Shown here: positions 1 through 9,645 of the stretch, in pieces
Numbering within the stretch: the stretch's first letter is position 1
Layout: every line of letters starts with the position of its first letter
DNA from: Ricinus communis
Lineage: Eukaryota; Streptophyta; Magnoliopsida; Malpighiales; Euphorbiaceae
DNA: 64,000 nucleotides
Assembly: GCF_019578655.1 (NCBI RefSeq)
Contig: NC_063264.1
Location: forward strand, 24,761,688-24,825,687
Direction of reading: 5' to 3'
Position numbers and translations under genes: made by a program
The notes under the pieces: model-generated
The model's database searches: none
What the model saw: the letters and a program-made list of their open reading frames with translations, nothing else
What the model was told of the DNA's origin: nothing

Positions 1-881
1 TTTTTATTTTTTCTATTTTAATGTTTAAATTATTTTTTTATTTAATTAAATATTTGAATCTATTAAAAAGGATTCAATATAGTATCTTTAGCCTATTTTA
101 CAGATTAAGATACTTATTTAACTTATTTTAAACATTAAATTGATTTAAATATGCTCTTCAAAATAATTGCAGATTCTATTTCTTTCTTTAGTTTTTCTTT
201 CCACTTTTAGTACAATTCTTTTTAAAGTTTTTGTTCGTTTCTAAAAAATAAATTTTAAAAAAATAAAATAATAAAAGTCTTATTTTCCTCATTCATTCAA
301 ATAAAAGATTAGAAAGAGTTAAATGTTATTTTTTAAAATTTTTTTATATTTAAGAAAAAGGTCTTTAGAAATAAAAAATAATGAGTAACTTTTGAAAGAA
401 ATAAAAAAAGAAATAGAATAAAACTATAAATAATAAAAAGTAAGGATATTTAGATTATTTTAATTTAAATTAATATTTCAATATGTAAAAAAATCTATAA
501 TAAACACCATGATATATAAAAACTATCAGATTTAAATATTTAATTAAATAAAAGATCAATTCAACACTAAAATAGAAAAAATTTAAAAAATTAAAATACT
601 AAATTTATAATTTATTATTCATTAGTAATATAACATTTATGTCGGACACTACAATAATATCTATATAAATAATATTTTAATAATAATTTTTTTTATTAGA
701 TACCTCATCGACGTTCACGTAAAAGAAAATTGTTTACACAAATAGTAAAGGAATTGAGAAAAAATGCCAAAACTAGGTGACTAGATGTAAATTACCCTAG
801 CAATTGTCATTAAGCAGTGGAATATGATGTGATTGCAAAGTTACCATCATCCTGACCGTTGAAGGAAAAGGAAGTCTCATT
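1..881. other. AT-rich intergenic DNA
   Basis: No open frame of note and no recognisable repeat boundary. About 700-870 is slightly less AT-rich than its surroundings but codes for nothing I recognise. Confidence 0.6.
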
Positions 882-1395
882 TTTAAAATTCTAAAATTTT
901 ATTAGTAATATAATAATATAAAAATTATTTTAAAATTATTTATTAACTAATTTTAATATTATATAAATTAATACTATCAAGATAATTAATATTATTATTT
1001 TTGAATTTAAAATTTATTGTATAATTAAAAATTAATTTATAATTAAATATAATATTAAAAATATATTAAAATATTAATTTTTAGAATTATAAATTTTATC
1101 TAATTAGAAAATTAATTAATTAGTTAATATAATATTAAAATATAATTAATATACTATTTTTAGAAAGAATTAATATTATTATCTAATTACAGAACTATTT
1201 ATTAGTTAATATAATGTTAATATATAATTAATATACTATTTCTTAATATTAAAGTTAGTATTTAATTAGGAATGTAACTTTTTAACTAATAAATTAATAG
1301 AAAAAATTATAAAATTATGTATATATTTGAATTTTATGTGTTAAAAATAAATACACATGTCAAAAAAATTTTAGACTTAGAAATTAATATATAGA
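882..1395 (-). mobile_element. Non-autonomous Helitron fragment, 3' end missing
   Basis: It reads on the minus strand and has the same layout as the better copy at 30625-31319: a 5' end TCTATATATTAAT next to an A (base 1396 complement), then AT-rich DNA with the shared track TTTTGACATGTGTA. Homology begins near 882, so the hairpin and CTRR 3' terminus are missing. There is no Rep/helicase coding. The family call rests on termini seen in the sister copies and on known Helitron structure (5' TC, 3' hairpin plus CTRR, insertion between A and T). Confidence 0.55.
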
Positions 1396-1447
1396 TTATG
1401 TTTGGTTGAAATCTGTATATAGATTATGTTTGGTTGAAATCTGTATA
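1389..1447. repeat. 28-bp direct tandem duplication
   Basis: A unit beginning ATATAGATTATG occurs twice, at 1389 and 1417, with no mismatch over 28 bp. It starts at the 5' terminus of the Helitron fragment, so the last bases of the element are duplicated with the flank. Confidence 0.9.
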
Positions 1448-1861
1448 AAATTTATTTTATATATAAAATATAAATTATTTAAGATCAAAATTTTTATATT
1501 TCATTTCAAATAAAATAATTCTATATTATATTTAGTTCTATTATGTACAAATAAATGTGGTAACGTAAATTATTTGGAATTGATATCTTTATATTTTATT
1601 TTAAGTAAGATAAATTTTATATTTATATTATATTTGATTGATATAAATTTTATAAAATTATATTTTCTATTAAAATAATAATATATTTAAAATTTCATAT
1701 AATTGAACTTATAAAATCTGTTATAACTACACCATTTCCAACAATATAAATAAAAATACCAAATTAAATCTATTAACATATTTTATAAGATCAATAAATT
1801 TCAAGTAATTCTCTTTTTATTTTTTATACATTTGTTAGCTTTTTAAAAATTAATATATATA

Positions 1862-2478
1862 TATATATATATATATATTAATTTTTAAAATTCTAAATTT
1901 TTTGATACACATACTTAATTTTTTATATATAAAATTTTTATTTTGATATATGTATTTATTTTGACACATAAAATTCGGATTCATGTGTAATTTTATAATC
2001 TTTTTATTAATTTATTTATTAATAAGTTACATTCATAATTAAACACTCATTCTAATTTTAAGAAATAACATAGTAATAATAAAATAATTTTTTAATTAGA
2101 TAATAATTATTCTAAAAATAACATATATTAATTATATTTTAATATTATATTACCTAATAAATTAATTTTTAATTAATAATTTTTATTATAAAAATATATT
2201 TTTAAATATTGTATTCACCACTAAATTAATATTTAATTATATAATAATTTTTTAAAATATAGTAATATAATGATAGTATTAATTTATATAATATTAAAAT
2301 TAATAAATAAATATTTTAAAAATAATTTTATTTATAATATCAATAAAATTTATAAAAATTAAAGATATTTATTTAAATATTATAAACTAATATTAAATAT
2401 TAACTAATCTGTTAAATCATATTTAATTTTATAATTAAAATAATAATAATAATTGCATAATAAAAAATAAATGACTAG
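1862..2478 (+). mobile_element. Non-autonomous Helitron, plus orientation, decayed hairpin
   Basis: Follows a (TA)n run and begins TTAATTTTTAAAATTC, like the 5' part of the 30625-31319 copy. It ends in CTAG at 2475-2478 followed by T, as a Helitron 3' end should. The GC-rich hairpin of the sister copies has decayed to an AT-rich stretch around 2453-2470. With the copy at 882-1395 it forms a head-to-head pair. There is no coding capacity. The exact 5' boundary is obscured by the (TA)n run. Confidence 0.5.
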
Positions 2479-3005
2479 TTAGATTTAAATTTGATATTTA
2501 TTTTTAAAATAAATTGAGGCACGAATTGTTATTAACGGAGCAAGCTCCAGTAGTTGGACACCTCATCCAAACTGACGTAGCCAATGCTAACTCGTGCAGT
2601 TGATTTTTCTTTTTCTTTTTCTTTTATCTTTTTCTAAATAAGAATTCCGTTCTTCCACTAAAAACAAAAACTAAAAATTCATCATTTCCAACTAAAAGTC
2701 ACAATTTACACATAGAAAGTTAAGTGACAAATTTGTTTACCTTTTAGAAAGTGAGACTCAAATACATTTACATTGCATTGCCAATGTCAATCTCCACTAA
2801 AAACAAAAACGTAATATAAAATATATATTTTTAAAAACATATAAATTATTATATAAAAAATATATTTTTAAAATAAAATTTAAAAAAATTTATAATTTAT
2901 TACTGTATAACAACTCGTTCAAATTTGTATTAAAATTTACAAATCAAACTTTTATTAAAAAGCATCAAATGCTTTATTTAACATTAAAAGAAAAAAGAGT
3001 AATAA
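2479..3005. other. Intergenic DNA
   Basis: Contains a (TTTTTC)n-like pyrimidine run near 2605-2635 and a short repeated phrase (CACTAAAAACAAAAAC near 2655 and 2795). No gene is seen. Confidence 0.5.
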
Positions 3006-3240
3006 ATATGCCTCTAGGAATTTTTATTACTTTCAATTTTATGATTCTATTTCATGACAATATCCTTATGCCCGGCGGCTCTCTATTCAGTGTTATGCAT
3101 AGTTTCTTGGTAACCTCTAGTTTGATTAGGAAACCGTAGAAAATGAACCTGCTAATGAAGGTTATAGATTCAGTCAAGAGGAGAAACTTATAATGTCGTA
3201 GCTGCTCATAGTTATTTTGGCCGATTGATCTTCCAATATG
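3006..3240 (+). pseudogene. psbA: Nuclear copy of a chloroplast psbA fragment (NUPT)
   Basis: The plus strand translates, in pieces, as photosystem II D1 protein from about residue 172 (MPLGI..TFNFMI) to about residue 262 (GRLIFQY). Between them are recognisable D1 stretches such as SLVTSSLIR and ANEGYR. It is broken: about 36 bp are missing after the codon of Met194, removing the HPFH segment with the ligand His198; several bases are lost around residues 187-190; a lost base after IR shifts the frame and creates TAG; more stops follow. The ends grade into AT-rich nuclear DNA. Psb genes belong in the plastid, so this is an old organelle-DNA insertion and has no function here. It lies about 320 bp beyond the 3' end of the NPF gene. 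Confidence 0.9.
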
Positions 3241-3560
3241 GTACAATAAAAATCTTTTATCTCCTAAAATTTTAAATTTCTCTTAAAATTTAGAACTCGA
3301 TTAATACAACAAAATTATGAAAACTGCAAAGAAAGAAAAAAAATTCTTCATTGAAAAACATAAACAAGCTTGATTACATATCTAATTCTGCTATCCAAAG
3401 AAGAAAGCAATCATCCATAATAAACAAAAATGTCATGCTTCCTTGCAGAAATGGATAGTGATCCCAACAATTTATTGATAATTTTATAAACTAAGACCAA
3501 AAAGAAGAAAAAGAAACCCTAGAAATAATAGTTGATGCTCTTAATGGCTAATTTGTTGTA

Positions 3561-6552
3561 TCAAACTCTTTGCACCACATTATTTTCTTCTTCTTCTTGT
3601 TGTTTCATTTCACATTCTTTCTCATTGTCCTCACCATCATCATCCTCCTGAAGGTTGATAGGTTTGTACCACTTAGCACATAACAAGTAGATGACAAAAT
3701 CAAAAGCTGTCAAGGCTGCAATCAGGAAGTAGAATCTGTCCATATGTCCTGTGTTCAAGTCATCTGGAATCCATCCAGGCTTCTCCCCTTTCGCTGTAAT
3801 CCCCATTACCATATTAACCAACAAGCTGCTGACGAAGTTTCCAAGGGAGATTGAAGCCATGCAGAGTGAGCTTCCGAAGCTTTTTATACCATCTGGTGCT
3901 TGCCCATTAAAGAACTCTAGCTGACCAACGTACATGAAAACTTCAGATGCACCAACAAGCACGTACTGTGGGATTTGCCAGAATATGCTTAAGGAACTTA
4001 TCCTTTGTCCTGGAGTAACATTTTTAAGCCTTTCAATCTCAGTGGCACCAGCTGCTACCATTGCAAGCATTCCAATGATGAGTCCTATTCCCATTCTTTG
4101 GAGCTCACTTAATCCCTTGGGGTTACCACTCAGTTTCCCAGCTACAGGAACCAGGATTTGCCTGTAAATTCCTGTGCAAATAAGGACACTGCAGATATCA
4201 AAGGCAGACATGCTAGCGGCCGGAAGGTGGAATTCCCCAACGTTAGAGTTCATAACATCTCCTTGCTCAACAAATAGGGAAGCCATTTGTGTGAAGACGA
4301 CAGAATATATTATAGTGCATAACCAAATTGGTATCATTTTTAAAACACACTTGGCTTCCTCAACTTGAGTTATGGTGCAAAGTCTCCAGCGGTCATTTTG
4401 CCTGATCGTATCATCCTGTGTTATAGTTGCTGCCTTATCCAAGAACCTGATCAGACACCGAATCACAAACAATGGCGGAATCAGGAATCTTACTTACACT
4501 AAGAATATATTTTCATAATAACAGTTTTCAAACCACCTCAGTCTAGAGTTATACTTTTACGTTATATTTTTCCTAAACTACTATGAGACTAGAGTAAATC
4601 GATAGGCTTATTTACTTTTCCCTATAGAGCCAGGTTTAACATGTTATCTTTGAAAGTAAAAAAATTACAAGGCTTACTCAAACTCATTGCTGTGAAGAAT
4701 CTTTCTGCTCCCTTTGATTATAGATTCTGAACCTTCTATTTCATAGAGGTCTTCAGGATTAGCTGGATTCACATGCCATTTCCTAGCTGTAGCCACAAAT
4801 ACCTGAGCCACTCGTGGCAAAGGGTTGCCACAAGGTTTTATGTAGCGGTATCCAGGAGTCCCGAGTAAAAACGATATCAAGGCAACGACTGCAGAGCCTA
4901 ATGATACCAAGAAGCCTAATGTCCATCTTCCCGTATCTTCATAGTAAACTAGAATGGTGTTTGAGAATAAAGATCCAGAGTTAAGTGCAAAGTAGAAGTA
5001 ACAGAAGAAAGCTGCTTTCGAATTCTTCTGTTTAGGCTTTCCTTCATCAAATTGGTCTGCTCCGAATGTAGCTATAGTGGGTTGATGGCCACCATATCCA
5101 AATGCTACTAAGTATATGGAAAGATAGAAAGTGGCCACACCAAGTGATGATGCTGGATTACAGACTTGTACCCCATCACCACATCCTTCTGGTTTGATCA
5201 GGAAAAACCAGGATGATAGCGATAACAGCAGCAACCCCTGAATCATTTTCGTAAAAAAATTGTTAGCAAGTTACATGAAAACATAGTTAAAAAGGAATAG
5301 CAATTATTTAATAGAAGATAACGGCTTGTTAATTACCACAACAAAAATCAGCTGAAAAAGTGCACAGGTCAAGTAACGGCCCCAGTAAGAATCACTGAGG
5401 AAAGCTCCAATGAGTGAGCACATATAGACTGTTCCAGTCCACTTGCTAACACTGTTAGCAGCATCAGCATTGTCTTGACCAAGAACTCTTGTCAAGAACA
5501 GAACTAAATTCACACCAACTCCAAAGAATGCTAGTGTAGCTAGACCCTGATTCACTGTGCCAATAATATTGAAACGGAAAACAAAGAAAAACCAAGAGTC
5601 AGCAGTACTGCATTATGCTTCATAAAGCTAAAAAAATTCAAATTATACCCATCAGTATTCTAAGGAAAAGTCCTTTTTACTGTCTGTCTCTATAGTGCAG
5701 GATGTCAGAGGAGCCAACCCAAATCCTGCAATTTTCTTTTCATAATTATGGGTGACATTACCTAGACAGATGCCTGCAGCTGTCCACCCTCCTGTGCTCT
5801 TCCAGGCAAACGGTTTCTTGTTCTGACGAAGAGAATCTGTCTGTCCATTCTCATTGCTGTCTCTGGTCACCTCTACAGCATCCGCAGGACTGATGTTATC
5901 TTCTGTCACCTGTTCATAACATTGATAATGATGACCATGGAAGTGATAACTGGATTGCAATATCAGAGAAAGTAAATGATCCAAAAACTTTTAACAAGAT
6001 CAGAATCACTACAAACAATAGCATGCATTATTTGAGTAAGCAAGTAAAAGTATTTGTGGCTTAAAATAAATGAAAACGCATTTTCAAGAGTCCCATCATG
6101 AAAGCAAAAATAGTGAACATTTTTGAGTCATTTCATTTTCTGAAATGTATCATTCATGAAATGACACATTTATTTTGAGAAGTGACTGTTACTGTACTTA
6201 TTTGGATCAAACTCGAATTGAGATGGGTAATTACCATTAGACTTATTTTATAATTATATAATCAATTTATTTATATAACATTTAATATATATTATATATA
6301 TATATATTTAATATAATTATAGACCTAAAAATTAACCAAGTATAATCATACGTGTAAAGGAAAATCCAAAAGCAAACTAAGTGAGGTGACCTTACCTACC
6401 ACAACTTGACAATTAAAACATTTATAGATACATGGTCCTATTGATTGGATAGTGTTAACTAACTATTGAAATAGCTTCTTTTCATAATTTAGTGAATTTC
6501 TAACCTTTAGCGCAACCTCGTTGGTGGAGTTGACAATATCCGTAGCAGCCAT
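3561..6552 (-). CDS. NPF7.1-like NRT1/PTR family transporter
   Basis: Five coding exons on the minus strand, 6552-6505, 5909-5762, 5554-5337, 5237-4678 and 4446-3561, all with GT-AG borders and consistent phase, give 619 aa, the usual length for this family of 12-helix proton-coupled or antiport carriers. Family hallmarks include FFGVGVNLVLFLTRV, WTGTVYMCSLIGAFLSDS, FGADQFDE, NPLPRVAQVFVATARKW, WLCTIIYSVVFTQ and the C-terminal FYFLIAALTAFDF. The order and wording fit the NPF7 clade and are closest to what I recall of NPF7.1. The ExxER/K proton-coupling motif of helix 1 is absent (QGLATLAFF instead), as in that clade, whose member NPF7.3 is known for nitrate/potassium efflux. The substrate cannot be told from sequence. 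The C-terminus is acidic and Glu/Gln-rich. The start MAATDIVN lies 12 bp after a 5'UTR acceptor (6565); the inferred 5'UTR intron is 7112-6565. Confidence 0.93.
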
Positions 6553-7274
6553 TGGAGATTTCTTCTGCAATTTAAATAAATATGCAAGGGATGGTTAGAG
6601 ATGGATAATCACATGATCAAGAATTTCTGAAGGCAAAAGAGAGTGTAATGTATGATAATATTTGCCGAATTTTAGGTGCACATGGTTTATTGAATAGTTG
6701 AGATTAACTTATTGGTTTAGTTTAATAACTAAAATTTTAAATTATTTTACTTCGATTATTTAGCTTAACTATTTGTTAAGTTTTATTCATTTCTTCTGCC
6801 GTTGAGAGATTAACACATTATAATTCTTTTTCTAATACTATTTTTCTCAATGGTAGAAATGGCTTGTATCATTGAAATGCAACAAACTGAAGTTTAATAA
6901 CTAAATATGAAGGAGTTAAAGCATTTCAGAAGTATGATGAGATTGGAGAAGAAGCAGATGATGCATATGGCAGACTCTTATGTAAGAACTTCTATGCATA
7001 TAGCAAAGCTTATCATGGAAGAAAGATTAAAGGGGAGCACATATGCTAATTACTATAACAATAAGTAAAACAACATGGGGAGAGCAAAATCTTTGAATTA
7101 AGATATCATTACCAATTCACAATAACTAGCAAGAGAGGGAAATGCCCAATAGAAATCTGCTCATCAAGAGTTCAAAACAAGAAAGTAAAAGAAGAAATAA
7201 CCAAATGAAATGGGGAAGTATGGCTTGCAAAAGGAGAGAAGTTTTTTTGAGAAGAGGGGTATTAGTGAGCTCAA

Positions 7275-7280
7275 TATATA
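7275..7280 (-). promoter_or_regulatory. Probable TATA box of the NPF gene
   Basis: On the minus strand the context is CCCCTATATATTGAGC. A start site about 30 bp downstream (near 7240) would give a first exon ending at the donor TTG|gtaatg at 7113, then a 548-bp 5'UTR intron to the acceptor at 6565. The box and donor are seen; the start site is inferred. Confidence 0.5.
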
Positions 7281-9104
7281 GGGGAAAGAAAAAACTACAC
7301 ATACACACACACATAGACAAAGAGAGAGAGGTGTCATTTTCAGAGGTAGCTTTATCATTGCTAGTGAAGAAGAAACCTTTGGTGGAATGGGGAGGAAAAG
7401 GCTGCTTAGAAGATCTTGTGCCATATTAAAAGGTTCATTTCTTGAAAGAAATCATGGTTAGTGGGAGAGATTATTTTCAAATGAAAATGATATCCTTTCT
7501 CTATATCTCTTTCTTTCCTCTCACTTTGTTTCTTTTCTTTTCCTTTCTCTTAGTGCACATATTTGATAATCTCTTCTAAATTTCACTTCCTGGTTGATAA
7601 CTTTTCTTCACATCAATATTATCCACAAAATTATGAATAATTTCATCATCATGCACAAATAGCAGTCTTCACAGTATCTGGTCAAGCTAAGTCTTCTCAT
7701 TGCTACTGATACCAAAAGATAAGAACCAAGTTTTTCTTATCTGCAGACTGTCATAAAATCAAGAATATTCCACTCTTGTCAGTGAATTCCAGTTTTTTCT
7801 TTCATTTTTTTTTTTAATTATAATGTTGGTAGAGAATTGATTGGTGATTAATCATATACAATTTATCTGCTCTATTAAAATCCCAAAATAGAAAGTTTAT
7901 TTACTTTCTGATGTGGGCATATATATGTAAAAAAGTAGCATTCTTATCCAGAAAAAGCAGTGGACAAACACCACAAGCGATGAACTTTAGAAGTTATTCT
8001 GTTTTAAGCAGAAATTCTTGGGTATAATCTATTTATTAGATAAAACTAATTGTGTACTAATATATATATATTATTATTTATTAATTGTTGTATTTAGATT
8101 AATTAATTCTTAATCATGAATATTATTATAACTAATACAATTTATGGCACTTGACAAAAATTTACACATGTCACCTTAGTGATATTAAACTGTCTTCAAC
8201 TAATTCTTAACCTATTTGATGTTCTAAAAATTTCAAATTTTTCCATTTAGTGCTTTCAGAATAGAAGGGTTGTGTTTGTGGGTTACATACTAAATAGAAT
8301 TGCTTTCCTATTTTTCCAAGGAAAGGAAAAAAAAAAGGATGAAAGGTACCTGAGAAACTAACAATTATGTAAATTAATAAACAAAAAATTATGCAATATT
8401 ACAAGAAAAGAGAAATTATTATCCAGTTTTTATTATTTTTCTAATCAATTTCAGAATCATATTTCTTTTGAATAAAAAGAAAAGAAAATTTCTAGTGGAG
8501 GTATAACTATGAAGTGAGGATCATTATCAAGCAATTTCCTGCCATGACTCTAAGGGCAATGCCACTAGTCTACTGCCATAAATTCTTAGGAAAACAAATA
8601 CATGGCTTTGTGAAATTGAATGATACTGACAATTCCTGCTATACATTAATGTATATGCTTGATCAATTACCACTTGTACTCCAAAGTTCTAAACAATTAT
8701 TTGATTGGAAAAATATTAATTGCCAAGTGTAATAAACAGAACCATTAATTAATTTCAATCATATCAAAATTACATATTAATAAGTATGAATTTATTTAGA
8801 CTTGTTATTTAAAAGATACACTTTTTTCTTTTTCTTTTTTTCTTTTTCCAAGAATATTTTTTTTAGAAATGGTGCCTTTATTAGACCACAATTCCAAACA
8901 AGACCATAGAATTCTTTTCAATCTAAAATTCCACTCATGTATTTTGTCTTAGGAAAGCAACTTCACACCAAATAGGCCATATATTTTTATTTTAAAACCA
9001 AAAATTCAGATTTGAAAAAGAAAATCTTCATACTGTACAATATATATTAATCTAAATTTCATTTTTTTTTTGTTTTTTTTTTCTTCTTTTAGAGATCTAG
9101 ATGA
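7281..9104. other. Intergenic DNA upstream of the NPF gene
   Basis: AT-rich with pyrimidine runs. It includes the probable distal promoter of the NPF gene. No coding frame has recognisable content; the short frames at 7126-7429 overlap the predicted NPF leader and promoter. Confidence 0.5.
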
Positions 9105-9237
9105 GATAGAAAGAGTTTTTTTCGATTTAACTAAGGTCTCAAGTTCGGACTTTTTAAGTATGGAGTTATGTAAAACTCCTGAGGTAGTATTTACTACTTG
9201 GTCTTTTCCAATACGATCTAAATTATTCTAGATTACT
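9105..9237 (+). mobile_element. SINE-like fragment
   Basis: Contains GGTCTCAAGTTCGGAC, close to the B box of a tRNA-type RNA polymerase III promoter (GGTTCGANTCC). It is followed by AACTCCTGAGGTAG and a C/T-rich middle, as in plant tRNA-derived SINEs. The A box is not clear and no poly-A or target duplication is clean, so this is at best a decayed copy. Confidence 0.35.
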
Positions 9238-9645
9238 GAAAAATAATGCCAATGAATCTTTATTAAAGAGGCCACATACCAAAAGAAAAAAAACAAATTG
9301 CATCTGCATGCATAATGGTGCAAGCATACGAACCTTCTAGGGAGGGTGGTAATTGCAATGAGCTCCGGCGATGGAGAAGAGCCTGTACTGATGATTCCTA
9401 AGGATTCCGGTGACGGAGAAAAACGTGTATCGACAAGGCCAACACGGAATGTAGGCCGGGAAATCACTAGACTTGCCGGTGAACCAAGAAATCCAATGAA
9501 CTCTTTTGTCATTTATGTTGAAAAGAAAGGCTATAAAAGCAATAATGCCTTTAAGGAACAAAAGAGAAAAAAGAAAAAGCAATACCCACGCTTTATATCT
9601 CTCTCAATCTCTATCAATTATAATATATCAAAACTGTAATTAATG
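9238..9645. other. Less AT-rich island with overlapping open frames, function unknown
   Basis: From about 9340 to 9500 the base composition is markedly richer in G+C than the flanks, and frames stay open on both strands (plus 9346-9639, minus 9228-9512 and 9337-9582). The motif CCGGCGATGGAGAAG / CCGGTGACGGAGAAA repeats once, giving two GDGE units in the plus frame. I recognise no family. It may be a piece of a transposon or gene. Confidence 0.3.

Noticed and set aside
7126..7429. Frames on both strands of 64-95 codons at the 5' end of the NPF gene
   Set aside because: Overlap the predicted TATA box and leader exon; low-complexity content; no domain.
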